64,000 nucleotides of DNA from Euleptes europaea (lineage: Eukaryota > Chordata > Lepidosauria > Squamata > Sphaerodactylidae): positions 36,258,461-36,322,460 of the forward strand of contig NC_079325.1 in the NCBI RefSeq assembly GCF_029931775.1, written 5' to 3'. The notes beneath the pieces were generated by a model. It made no database searches, had not been told where the DNA came from, and saw only the letters and a list, made by a program, of their open reading frames with translations. The position numbers and the translations under genes were made by a program. Position 1 is the stretch's first letter. Every line of letters begins with the position of its first letter. This document shows, piece after piece, positions 9,985-23,200 of the stretch.

Positions 9985-10065
9985 GTGGTGGACTGGGTCT
10001 AAAAATATTGGTTGCCAGGAGACAAAGGGGGGCCCAGTGCTAGGGTTACCAGGTCCTTCTTCACA
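9985..10065 (+). mobile_element. hAT-type element fragment and TIR-element head
   Basis: The sequence 'cagtggtggactgggtc' and about 35 further bases match the 5' end of the complete element at 44682. It is followed at about 10042 by 'ctagggttaccaggtcc', the head of the AGGGTTGCCA family. Confidence 0.6.
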
Positions 10066-11188
10066 ACACATTAGCAGGACTGCATATATCCAGTGCTAAT
10101 TTTTTTCCAATCCTGCAAATTATGGAAATGAAGAATATTTGGATATTGGGGATGGGCCCAGTGTTATACAGGGCACAACCAATGGAAGTCTTCCACCACC
10201 TCTGACTCCAAAGAATCCAGAGTACTAACCAGACACTTTTCAGCATAAACTGTACACCAATGAGGACTAGCAACTTCTTTTTAAAATGAAAGCAGGGTTT
10301 CATAAGGAAGATTATTTTTGCATCCAATACCATGCTTTCCCCTTCTCTGCATTCATGGCCTATTCGCATCCTCACGCACCTTATTTCTAATGAAGAATGG
10401 CAGCAGGGCCTGATGGCCCACAGGATCACAGGAAGCATGGCCATCCAAGACGCAGCACCGGCTAGCACACTCACAAGACAAGCAATGGCCCAAGTTCAGT
10501 GGGGTCACAACTGACTCCCCCAACACCTGAACCCCAGTTTCTCTGGGTGTGGCAATTCCCCAAAGATTCAGTGGTGTGAAGGGGAATCCTGAGGCTTCAC
10601 AGCTCCCGTCAGATTTTATTTCACGTATGAGATTCCTGGAAGGTTCACGTAGCAGCCAGTGAGGTGTGCTGCCTCCTCACCCCTGCACTGAGCCCAGGAG
10701 AATTTGCAAGCCAGGCAGAAAAGAGCAGGCAGTTACTCCAGAAAGGGCCAACCCAGCTGAGGTAGCCTCATTGCCACTGCAAGCACAATTAGCCTGAGCC
10801 TCTCCTGGGCAAGATTAAATACTCCATCTGGTCTCTGCGTGGCTGCATTTCACCATAACTCCACCGGTGAAGTAGTGAAAAAGATCCTGATCCCCAGGAC
10901 CCAGCAGCTCCTGGGATTGCAGGAGGTGGCCAAGGTATGTGTCCTGCTTTGAACAAGGTATAAGCCACCTTTGAGAGTCGCTGGTTAATGCCAAACCAGG
11001 GGTGGGGGGAGGACAGAAGCTCCTCCAATGTCAAGCCTTGATCCACAGAGTTTCACGCAGGTTGGATGGAAGCGCAAGTCGGCTGCTCGGGGCTCAAAAC
11101 TGCACTCGAGTGGCTGTGGCAAACCAGCAGTGACAGAGGAGGTCTGTGGCGATTCATGGCTCCCAGTCACCCACCCTTCCGGCATGCG
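10066..11188 (-). other. MRRF: Intergenic DNA and probable MRRF 3' UTR
   Basis: On the minus strand an AATAAA signal lies at 10620-10615, about 570 bases past the MRRF stop codon (11191-11189). The MRRF 3' UTR therefore probably covers about 11188-10595. No alternative gene is visible. Confidence 0.4.
10615..10620 (-). terminator. MRRF: Candidate MRRF polyadenylation signal (AATAAA)
   Basis: This is the first AATAAA I noticed on the minus strand downstream of the MRRF stop. Placement depends only on the hexamer; transcript data would decide it. Confidence 0.4.
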
Positions 11189-11266
11189 CTACCCGAGCAA
11201 CTCCTTCGTCTTCGCCGCCAACAGCTTGTCCATCTCATCCGAGGTGTCGTCCGTCATTTGCTGGAT
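11189..11266 (-). CDS. MRRF: MRRF last coding exon
   Basis: It encodes IQQMTDDTSDEMDKLLAAKT then KELLG and the TAG stop at 11191-11189. The acceptor is ACTGCAG. The C-terminal KTKELLG is typical of vertebrate MRRF. Confidence 0.95.
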   Translation of the reverse strand: MQQMTDDTSDEMDKLLAAKTKELLG

Positions 11267-14200
11267 CTGCAGTAGTGTGATTGAAGCAGATACAAATAGT
11301 GGCATGAATGCTTTCCTTTTGAAAAGGGGAAGGTATCAATATGTTTGGAAGCAAACACACAATCTCCTCCAGATTTCAAGAGCGAATAAAAGTGGCAGCC
11401 AGGTTTATATCTTGTGTTTGCCTCTTTTAATGCCCCCCAAGCCTGTCTATGGTCATTTATGCATGGTCGCTTTAACCTCCTTTATTCCCCGTTTCAGCCA
11501 GGATCAAAGTAACCCGGGTTGGGGAAAACTGTATGCATTGGCTGGAATGATCAGGGATGAAACTGTGTGCTAATGGAGGCATGAATACAGAAAAGCAGCC
11601 TCCCAAGTTCAAATCAAGTCCCACCCCTTTAAATGCTGCTCTGTAATTGGCTGACTTCTCAACTCACCCTGAGAGAAGACTCCCTTCCCCCCCAGACCCA
11701 ACTGCGGCACAAAAAAGCATTTTAAGAACAAAAAACAAAAAGTGGAGCAATCTGAAAGAAGGGGGGTGGGAGAAATCCAAGCCTCGTTTTAAAAAAGCCT
11801 TTCTTTTGCTCAGAAAGAGCTCTGAGGTAGCAGGAAGCACTTGAATCCATGCCTCTTTACACTGCTTCGTGATTGGCTGTGAGAGAACCTAATCTTCTGT
11901 GCTTCCCCTCTTTGGCTGCCTTGAAGAAGGGTTTGGAAAAGGGTGGGGCGAAGCTCATCCCGAGAAAGGTGTACACTCGCTCTGTGGCTCTGGAATGAGC
12001 CAGGAAGAACTGTTTGACTCAGTCCAGAAGAGGAATGGGAAAAGCCGGGTTCGTTTTGTGTTGAAGCAGCATTGAGCTTCTAAGGAATGAGGTAACGTGC
12101 ATTCCCAAAAATTTGATCCTGGCTGAAACAGGGAATAAAGGAGGGTTAAGCGACCATGCATAAAATGCCTATTGCTGGATGGTTATAGGATCATGAAGGA
12201 TGACTGCTGAGGGCAGCTGCCGGCATTCCCTCGTTGTTACATGTAGTGAACTGGCAGCATAATTGCTTTTCTCACCACTGGCTCCTTCATCCTGATTCTC
12301 GCCGCAGTAAGAAGCGGCACAGCATAACAGCTAAGAAACTGAGGCACAAAGCTCCTGATACTAGCTTGCTTCGGCCGTTAAGTGAGGAGGTGGCTTCAGG
12401 CTAGTGCCAGTCTCCCTCCCCTTGCAATAGAGAGACAATACTGACCTACACTACAGGGTTATGGTATGGGCGACTTGGCCAATTTAAGTTAAGGGCTTTG
12501 AACGCTTGAAGTTAGATGGTCAGTTTACCCAGAAACATCTTGGTAATTTAGATGCAGTTTGGTTTAGAAAGGACATATGGCATAGTCATCTCCTCCAGAG
12601 GACTATATCATGTCAACATGCCTGCCCAAAGAAACCACTTGCTTTGCACACCGTTCTTCCTTTCCATAGAAGGGATATCAGTGCAGCAGCATGCCCAATG
12701 CATTCTGTGGTGCTTACAGCCCCAAGTTCTGGGTAATATCATATCCACACAAGTTGTATTTACACCATTGTGTGTGGTTTTTTGGGTGCTGGTTTTTGGT
12801 GCAGTTGCCTGTAGATGCCAGGTTGTACAGCTGGAGGGCCTCGGGTGACAATGCCACCAATAAATGGATAGGTACCTGCTTTTCAATCAACCTGATGGTG
12901 TCCTCCGACACGGTGCTCTTGGCCTTCTTGGTCTGGTTGACTGCCTTGGCGCGGACTTTCCGCAGGGACTCCTTGGCCTTGTGGGTCAGCTGTTTGGCAA
13001 GCGTGGTCAGCTTCTCCCTGTGCTCCCGGGTGACTCTGACAAGCGATAGACAAACAGAACAAGGCCTCAGTGGGCACACAATGCATGCATTTCAGTTGCT
13101 GTAAGCCACCCTGGGCCGCAGGACAGACATTGTTTAAAATTCATGTTTGGGAGAAGAATTGTGAATGGCATCAAAGCCAAATGGCAAAGGGGGAAAAGGA
13201 CAAGGCGAGGGTGCCTGAGACAGCAGCTTTCTGGCAAACAAGAAGGCCAGGAGCGGTGCAGAAAACTGGCTTCCTTAGCTGATGGTGAACAAGTGCAGAG
13301 GGAAGGAGGCAGTGGGTTGTCAGAGACCCCGACTGAGGATTCTTAGGTACAGATGTGAAAGCCTGGAAAAATTTGGACAACAAATTGTGTCCCTGCCCCA
13401 ACTTTCCACCAAGGACCTTTTCCCAATTTTTTCCAATGGAAAAAACTGGAAATTGGGGTAAGCTGTACAAACAACTTCTGTGAAATATTCACTCTCTTGA
13501 AATGAGTGAAATGCTTTTAAAAGCCAGGTATTACACTATGAAGTATGAAGAATTTCACATAAGAGAATCAACAACTCTGCATAACTCCATGGTAGACATA
13601 TGCTTAAAATGTGACTAATTTTGTCTGCAACATGTTATTTGTATGATCACATGTTGGACTAAAATCTGGAAAAACCACTCTCAGCCTAATCAAAATTTTG
13701 ATGCTGGGGCGTTTTCTGGCTTTTTTAAAAGGAAATATATGAAATGCTTTCTTATCAACGCAAACCTAAGTTACTGCTTTAACAACATAAACAACATAAT
13801 GTATAACTTTAACAACATAAAATGCATAATGGATAACTTAGTATATAATACTGTACTATTTGGCATATTTGTGGAATTTAGAGACGTGTAACAGTGCAAT
13901 TCCAAGTAAAGATACACCCTTCTAACCATTATACATATTCCAAGATTTTCACATATCTATGACCTGAGCACATAGCCGGCTCAAGGTTGACTCAGCCTTC
14001 CATCCTTCTGAGGTCGGTAAAATGAATACACAGCTTGCTGGGGGTAAAGTGTAGATGACTGGGGAAGGTAATGGCAAACCATCCTGTAAACATAGTCTGC
14101 CTAGGAAACGTCGGGATGTGATGTCACCCTATGGGTCAGCAATGACCTGGTGCTTGCGCAGGGGACTACCTTTACCTTTTACCTACTCTTAAGATAACCA

Positions 14201-17200
14201 AATAACCTCTGATAAGGACTGATGGTATCCCTTTATGTCCCTGGTTACCCCTATATTCTGAGACATGGCCCCACACAATGATCTCCAAAGGAAAACTAGT
14301 CTGCTAATGCCAGTAGTAGATAAGGCAATATCTGAAGCTCAGCTTCCAATGACCAGAAACAGCTCCAGAGAGAACCAGCCGGCTTCCAGTCCTGTTGCCA
14401 CAAAAGACAATGCGAGAGAAACATTACGGCAGTCTTTCTTGCCCGTTCCTGGGTTTCTCCTCCCTTGTAATTCAAATCGGAGGATGACCTGGGAACTCGC
14501 TAACAATCAAGCTGCCATGCAGCCACCCCAAATCCTCTGCAATTAGGGGGATAATAGCTGTCTCCTTCAGAAGGGTGGGGGGAAGAAGAGAAGGGAGGGG
14601 CAGGGAATAGAAAAAGGGAGAGTGCGGGAGGAAGTCTTGGAGCTGCAGTTAACTAGAATGGGACTGGTATAGCTGGGGCAGAATAGACACCTCTGAGCAA
14701 AATGCATGAGAATCATGAAAGGAAGGGCTATTCTTCATCTATCTGTAGCTGGGGATCTCTGAAAAGCAGGATACAATTGCTTTGCTAAAGCTCTGTGTGT
14801 GCTTCACTGCTGCAGAGTCCTGAGCCAAGCGATAATGGTTGCTTATAGGTCCACCGGGGATGCTGCTGCTATGAAACTAGGCAGCTTCCAAACAGCATTC
14901 CATCATGTTCTCTCAAACCAACCCAGCATAATATTGTTGCAAGGAGGCAGCAGACATGAAAGGGCTGCCTTGCAGGATATAGCCAAAAGAGCCGGGCTGC
15001 CCAAGACCCGGTTGCAAATAACACCTTGCCAGAAAGAACAAGACAGGATGGTATAATGATTCGAGTGTCTGGGTATGACCAGGCTGAGATCCCCACTTTG
15101 CTGAGAAGCTCTCTGTGTGACCTTGGTCAGTCTCTCAGACTAATCAACTGGGCAAAGGGCAGTAGCTGAGTGGCAGAGCACCTACATAGCAGGTTCAGTC
15201 CCTGGCATCTCCCGTTAAAGGCCCTTGGGTGTCAGGCGCTGGGAAAGACTGGCACTTGCCAGAGGCCCTGCAGAATTATTCTTGTTTTAATTTTAATTAA
15301 GAAATGATAGATTTTGAAATTGTTTTATTGTAATGAACTGTTGGAATCCGCCCAGAGTCCAGCTTCGGTTGGGGATTGAGGGCGGGTTAGAAGTCAAATA
15401 AATAAATCACTGCCTATCAGTAGAGGCAATTCTGAGTGGTCTGAACCAGACTCTGGGAAAGGTGGTCATGTAGTGGAAGTACACTACACATATATCTCCA
15501 AGCTCTTTGGAGGAAGGAGAAGATAAAAATGTGACCAAGAGCACGACGATAGATTTTTATGTCCGCAGCATTGGTTAGCCAGACAGCCAGCGTGGTGTAG
15601 TGGTTAAGAGTGGTGGTTTGGCGCGGTAGACTAATCTGGAGAACTGGGTTTGATTCTCTGAGCACCATCTCCCCCGCCCCTTGGCATGCACACACAATTC
15701 AGAATATTTTAACCACCTTTCATGCTTCACCAGAGGTAACTGCCCTAAATGTTCCCATCAAAGACTTGCCAAAGATAAAGTTTCCTTTGTAACAGTTGTT
15801 AAAAGGCAGGACTAGAAACTCATTTCCGTTCCCTCGTTTGCAAGCATCACAAGAGCCAGCGTGGTGCAGTGGTTAAGAGCGGTGAACTCAGATCTGGAGA
15901 ACCGGGTTTGATTCCCTGCTCCTCCACATGAGCGGCAGAGGCTAATCTGGTGGACTGGATTTGTTTCCCCACTCCTACACATGAAGCCAGCTGGGTGACC
16001 TTGGGCAAAGTCACAGTTCTATTAAGAGCTTTCTCAGCCCCACCTACCTCACAGGGTGTCTGTTGTGGGGAGGGGAAGGTGATTGTAAGCCGGTTTGAGT
16101 CTCCGTTAAGTGGTAGAGAAAGTCGGCATATAAAAACCGACTCTTCTTCTTCACAAGTGTTTAGGCACCAGCTCTGCAGAGCTGAAAAATGTTCCCAGCA
16201 CTAAGATTCCCTACCATTTTTTTACAAGTACTACAGTCTATTGGAACTTCTTCTTCACTAAAAATCTCTTCTGTCCAGCCCACCTTTTGGAGGAATGGAG
16301 TTAAAGCTGGCACAATGCAGGCTGGAATACTGGTTTGACTGAATTTGGTAATGGCTGGCTGTTTCTGAAATGTGTACACCAGCCCAGGGATTGGGCTAGG
16401 TTCTGTTCTTGGACTAATTCAGGGCCAAGGTTTTTAGATGTCCAGAACACGCCATTGCTCTCATCATGATAACTTTTCAATAGCACCACAGGAAAGCTGA
16501 AATGTGATCTTGATCTGGTATCGTTACATAGCTCTTTCCACCTCCACCCAAATCTTGTTTCTTGAAGTTAAACCAGCAGCAGCCTGGGAGGCCCAGCAGA
16601 GGCCGTGAGCCACCCACCACCAAAACACCTCCTGCAGGTCAGGGGGAAAGAAAAGCAGACAAAAAGGACGGACTCATAAGCCTCTGGCCGACGGCTCAGG
16701 TATCTGGAAGCCATTCCTCAGGATGTGCTTCTGAAGCTTTGGGGATCCCCCTCCTCCTCCGACAGCAAAATCCAGGACGCGAACTAGAATCTCCTAGGCT
16801 AGCCCAGGACATCGCATTCCCTGCAGTGCACGGAGACAGAGAGTCACTGAAATTGCTTACTTAGGAATGGGCACCCGAATTACCGGCCCATCGGCTTCCG
16901 GGTTCAGGTCCATTCCACTTTCTCGGATGGCCTTGATAGCTGCAGCTGCGCTCTGCAAAGCCAAGATCAAAAAGGCAGAAGGAATTAGTAAATAATTATT
17001 ACCAGACGCCAGAGCTCTCCATCAATGGGGAGCAATCCATCTTGACAGAACATGGAAACATTTAGTTGGGTTACTAGCGAGACCAGGAAGTGACATTGGC
17101 GCGGACTGCTTTGATCAAACTGAATTGCACAGTACAGCCTCCCCCTTGGTATCACGGTATCAGTGAAGCGGCTGGAGTGGAGTGGGGGGTAGTGGAAGAA

Positions 17201-20200
17201 AGCGAAAACCAAAAATGAAAACGTAAAAAAAACAAAAAAATTTTTTTTGATGGTTTGAGGCAACACAGATCAAAAAACCACAGAAAAGTCTCAAGGGGAG
17301 GGAGGAGCGCCTGGACTTTGCAAAGCAAAGGGCGAAAGAAGATGAAAGATTCGGGAGAGTCTTTTGCATGCCAAAGATCCCACGTGGCAGAAGCATAAAG
17401 GGAAGAGTTAAACTGTTTAACTCGTTCCACATTGCAGCGGGCAAGTGTGAAAATAAAGGGGATTAGCACGCTGCTTGTTCTTTACAGCTGCAGATTTTCA
17501 GGCTGTGTCTGAAAGGCTCACGATGCATCCACCACCACTGATGTGAGGCAAAGGTGACAGGCTGTGATATGGTGTGGCACTAAGTTTCTTTCAAAGGCCA
17601 GGTTGCTGGTGCTGAAGGGGGAAAGACTTTTGAAAAGCTCTGTTCGGGCAATCCTAATTATCCATTGTGAAATGCGGGATTCGGCACCCTGTGTAACTTA
17701 CTATATATGTACAAAAGGGTTGTTTTAGATACCTTTGAGGAGGGGTGAGGAGCCAGACAGTTGACTCAAGTCCACCCCATCAAACAGCCACCCTTCTGAA
17801 ACTTTAGCAAATACTTTCAAAGCATCTCTCTGCAGCCAGAAGTGGCCTTTTAGGGTCTCTGCCATTGGTCCATCAAGCTCAGTGCAGTCCACTTTGACCA
17901 GCAGCCCTCTCCAGAGTCACAGGCACAGAAAAGCTTTTCCCAGCCCCTTCTGCCTGGGATTCTTTTCCTGAAGCTGCCAGGGATTGAACATGGGACCCTG
18001 TTTGCATGAAAAGCAGCCCCAACCCCTCCCTGAAGCATACTGCAGTTGGAGCTTACACCAAGGTTTTTTGTGGAGTGACTCAAAGGGGAAGGTCACCCAG
18101 CGAGGTCACGCCTATGGGACTTGAACTGGGGACTGGCTGGCTCTCAGGTTCTTGAGCACTCTTCCTGCACGACCCTGCCTGCATGCCGGAACCTGGCCTT
18201 CTTGGAGCCCCTCCACAGAATCCACTTACTTCTGGGAAGCTGCTCATGTTGACGAGGATGAGCTGGGGAGACTTCAGGGACACCTGCCCAAGCTGGTTTA
18301 AAGGAAACTTCCCATCTTCGGTTGCAACAATGATGTGATCGAGAGATCCTGAAAGAAGACAATGCAATTGTGACAATACCTGTTGGTATTTGGGCACTTG
18401 CGGAAACCAACACAGCACAGGCTGTTGAGAGCCTCTCTTCTGACCTAGAGGCCTTCCTGCAGTCATTGTTGAGTGGAGAGCTTCTTTTCTGCTGACCAGC
18501 TGTCTTAATGGTTTATCTTCTGTTTATGGGGTTCTGGTTTTTGTTTTGTTTTTTTACACAATTCTGTGCACCATTTTGGGAATTTCACCTTGATAATGAA
18601 ATGAAGGAAAAGTAACTCACGAGAGCCCACACCGAGTAATCACAGGGGTGGGATGCCAACACAAAATCAAGGGCAATGACCATTACCCTGTGTCCATACA
18701 GTTTCCTTTCTGGAGGTCTAGCACAGAATAATACTCTCCTAATAGGAACATCTTTTAGGTCCTCCTTCTCCCAAGACAGCCTCCTTCTCCCAAGACAGCC
18801 AGTGTGGTATAGTGGTTAGGAGTGGCGGACTCTAATCTGGAAACCGGGTTTGATTCCCCACTCCTCCACATGAGTGGCGGACACTAATCTGGTGAACTGT
18901 GTTTGTTTCCCCACTCCTACACATGAAGCCAGCTGGGTGACCTTAGACTAGTCACAGTTCTTTTAGAGCTCTCTCAGCCCCACCTACCTCACAAGGTGTT
19001 TGTTGTGGGGAGAGGAAGGAGATTGTAAGACGGTTTGATTCTTCTTAAAAGGTAGAGAAAATATACGCCTTAAACACGAGATCAAGATTTTGGAATACTA
19101 CTGAGGAAGTGTCTCACACGAAATGGTTTTATGTGCCTCTGGAGGAGAGCGTCCATCTTGTTGGCATTTTCTGGACTCTCCACATAAGACTGATCAATGA
19201 GACCATAAACAAACTCCATATAGGCTAAAAGCCATTGGTGATCTATAAGACCTTACTCCATATAGGCGACAAGCCATCTATGAATACATATATCGTCTTT
19301 TTAAAAAATTGTACAAACATTGTATTAATATGAAATAGTTTTGTGTATATTTAGATAATTATCATAGGTATAAGTACACTGGTTGTGGAGAAACACGGGT
19401 GTTTTTGCTTTATATTCTATGTTAGATGTTTTTGATGTTAGGAATATAGATGTTGTATGAACATTAAAGTTGAATGCTTTATATACAATAGAGTGGCCAT
19501 ACTATGCAAGTTGGTTTGCTATTATACAGAATGTTACTAGCCAGAAAGGTTGAGGGGGGGAAAGGATGCCCTTGGAACAGAGAGATAAGGAGTTAAGTGC
19601 AAGGAGACAACTTGTAAAAGGGCTCCAGAGTAATGCATCCAGAGATGAGGCTCACATTTGCGGCTGCATCATGTGAAATACAGTTTAGCCAAAAGGATGC
19701 TATAGCATAGCATTCATTCCAGTCAGGTAAAACTGAGTCAGGCTCTCTTTATGGAACAACATTCTTTAAAGACCGTTAGGAGTTGCTCACTGGCCACACA
19801 GATCTATGCTTTTAGCGAAATATGCCCCTGTGTGTCTCCCTCCCCCCCCCCCAAATCCTGAAGGCAATTTGCAAGAGGCTAATTTAGTGGCAATTGCAAC
19901 TTTCCTGCCCGGCCCTGCTAGTAACTGACAACTCCCTTCCTTGTCACATCTGCAAACAGTTTGCTTAGATGCTTCTGACATCTCCCACTTGTAACGGCCT
20001 TCTGCAGGAAGCTATTAGCAAAAACGGATCCTTCCTGGTCAAGCTCAGGGTGAAGAAAGAATTTTGTAAGGACTCTTCGGCAGCACTTGTTCTGTTGCCC
20101 AGTAAACTGCTTGGGGAGAAGTTCTGACAATACAGCTTCAACTGTAGTATAACTACTGGAATGCCAGCAGGGCCTTCCATACCTTCACAGTTGCTGTTGT

Positions 20201-23200
20201 GAAAAACAATGTCATTAGAAGAAGAAAAACCAAACTCCTAGCCCTCTGCTGCAAAGTAATTCCTGAAAGCAGATAATGTGTTTGATGAGTACTAAGCATC
20301 CGGGCAGGGACTCTCCGCTTGCTCTTTTACCCACGTGGCGCTCCTGTGTGAACAAGTTAACAGGCATTTGGAGCTGATTTAATACACAGAAGTACACATG
20401 AAGCTGCTCTATACTGAGTCAAATCACTGATCTAGCAAAGTCAGTATAATCTACTCTGACTAGCAGAACTCTCCAGGGTCTCAGGTTTTTGGCATCACCT
20501 GTGCCCTAATTCTTTTAACTAGAGGTGCTGAGGATTGAGTCTGGGACTTTCTACATGCAACGAAGATGCTCTGCTACTTAACCATGGCCCATCCATTCTC
20601 CCAATGCCTGCAAGAGATTGCTGGACCAGGACCACAGAAGATAAAGGGGTGTTTCCAGAGCTTCCAGTTATGCTAAGTGGAGTAGCTGGAGAGGCAAATG
20701 TCTTCATAGTCCCCTGAAAGGCCACAGCCAACCAGCCTTCCTTAGTGGGGCTGCCATATTTCGGGGGGGGGGGGGACTTTAAAGAAATGGATTGAAATAA
20801 AGGATTTCCTCTTTAAGAAACAAGAGCCCTGTGGCACAAAGTGGTAAGCTACAGTACTGCAGGCAAAAGCTCTGCTCACGACCTGAGTTTGATCCCAACA
20901 GAAGTCAGTTTCAGGTAGCTGGCTCAAGGTTGACTCAGCCTTCCATCCTTCCGAGGTCAGTAAAATGAGTACCCAGCTCGCTGGGGGTAAAGTGTATACA
21001 ACTGGGGAAGGCAATGGCAAACCACCCCGTAAACATAGTCTGCCTAGTAAATGTCAGGATGTGATGTCACCCCATGGGTAAGTAATGACCCGGTGCTTGC
21101 ACAGGGGACTACCTTTACCTTTAACCAACAGAGACATGGTTACAGTGTACATGTATACAACCAGTTTCCTTAGCCAAGTTTGAAGCCTTCCTCCACTGGT
21201 GAAGAGTTGGAGGGCCAAGGCCAGTCTCCTTGCATGGAAAGCATCAGAAATGCACAGGCTGAATAAGGATGGGTTTTTTATGCTCCAGAATGTTTCCTTA
21301 GAATGATTAATGCCTAACTTCCTCAAGTTACCTCCTCTGAGCCCCTTGTGCACTCACAGCCTTAAGCTGTTAGTGGGGCTTTTATTTTCAGAGGAACTTA
21401 AGCCTAGTAAGACTGAAAGTGAGCAGCGGTGAGCAAGTCACGAAGACAGAGGTTGGAAGGGCACTCTTTCCAGAGACTCAAGTGGCCACTTTTCTCCTCT
21501 TAACAAGAAATGTTCCTATTCTTTTTTTTAAAAAATCACATTCTTTAAATGCAGCCAGTATTGTGCCAGATGAAAGTTTAAAAAAATATTCTCAGTTGAG
21601 GCAAATCAGGACCCCACCCCTGGTCCCAAACTGCACCGCAAGGTACCAGATCTTCCATCATTTGACTTACCCAGACTTCTAATCTGTAATGTAAAACTTT
21701 TGGGGGGGCTACACCACCTCCTCCCACGCAGAAGAGTCTGAGGAAGCTGCCAGGGATAGAAAGCAACTAACCTGGTGAGGTTCTTATGCTCAAATTTTTG
21801 CCGAAATCCTCTTTCAGGGCTTCAACCATAGTTTGCATTTCCTCGTTGACTTCTTCTAAGTTGATGATGTCCTCCACTAAAGCAGCTTTGATATTCACTC
21901 GAGCCTGGCCTTTCCCTTTCGCTGAAAAAGTGCCCAGAGATTCCCAAAGGAATTAATATAGCACAGGAAAGAAATTGTTCCCCTACATCACAGCAATACT
22001 CTTGCACAGTCCCCATTCATTTCACTGGGCAAGAACTCCCCAACATACTGAGCCCTTGGCATGCAATTCCCCCAAACTCTTCAGTCAGCAGCAATCCCCA
22101 AGAATAACAGAGCAGCCCTGCTGGATCAAACCAACCTCGTTCTGTTTCTTTCAGTGGCCTACCAGAAGCAAAAAGGGCACAAAAGCAACATTCATCCCCT
22201 GCTGTTGCCCCTAACACCGGTTATTTGGAAGTATACTGCCTCTGAACATGGAGGTTCCATGTAGCTCTCACATCCAACAGCCACTAATATACCCATCTTT
22301 GGAAATTTGTTAAATTCCCCTTTAAAACTATGTAAGCCATTAGAAAATAGCAATATTAATACAAGATTCAAGGGGGTAGTACAATGCGTTACACCGCTAA
22401 TCACTATTTGTATAATTTGTTGCTTGTTTTTTTTTTATCCTCACCATTCCTTTTTTACCTTCTGTACCCCTATTTATTGTTAAAAATCAATAAAAATATT
22501 TATTTTAAAAAAAAAAAAACTATGTAAGCCAGTGGCCAGCATGACATCTTGACATTAATTACAGGCTGTGAAAATAAATACTTTGTTTTAATCTGTACTG
22601 AATAAACTGTCAATCATTATCAGTGGATGCCTTCCTGTGCATTAAACATGGACAGAAAGTTCTCCGTCTATAATCTGCATACTGGTCAGAACATTTAAAA
22701 ACTCTACCGCATTCTCCCCAGCCTTAGTCTTCTTTTTTCTAAAAATCCTCAAGTGCTTCTTCAAAGGAAAGGTCCTTCAACCCCTTTGGGTTAGCAACAC
22801 AACTAATTTACCAAAAGCAATTTTATACCATGTCTCCTCTGACTGGCAGGACTTCTCAAGCAAAGGCTTTTCCCAACACCAGTTATCCAAGTTCCTCTAA
22901 CTGGGACCTGAACCTGTACTGAATCACAGACCTTCTATTAAGTGAAGGAAGCTGGGAAATCTTCCAGCCACAACAAGCCTGAAAAAAAATGTAAGCTAGT
23001 ACATGACTGCCCAAATGATACCCAGAAATGCATGTGCTGGTACACTGGTTCCTTTTCTTACCTTTGGCTTTTTTGACAGCAAGGTGCCTGGCCTGCAACA
23101 TCTGCCAGGCCCTGCCTTGGCTGCAGTCATTCAGCACAGGGCCCTGCATATTCTGAGCAGCCTGCAGCAAAGACCTCGCAGTTCCCAAGTCAGAGTAACG

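Larger units (their letters stand above)
13036..16860. other. MRRF intron between coding exons 4 and 5
   Basis: It holds a Sauria-type SINE (13970-14195) and several tRNA-SINE pieces (15160-15405, 15585-15660, 15853-16155). I saw no gene or repeat in 13036-13969, 14196-15159 and 16156-16860. Confidence 0.6.
18349..21771. other. MRRF intron between coding exons 2 and 3
   Basis: It contains SINEs at 18797-19066 (plus), 20395-20590 (minus) and 20823-21125 (plus). Between 19067 and 20394 no gene is visible; 'actccatataggc' occurs twice (near 19215 and 19257), hinting at an old repeat. 21126-21771 shows nothing recognised. Confidence 0.5.

Noticed and set aside
1-11188. PTGS1 exons, expected next to MRRF by synteny
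   Set aside because: No peroxidase or cyclooxygenase domain sequence is visible on either strand; the gene should lie further left.
13976-14195. A CRISPR-like or regulatory repeat because of its similarity to 20900-21125
   Set aside because: The two are dispersed copies of a Sauria-type SINE.
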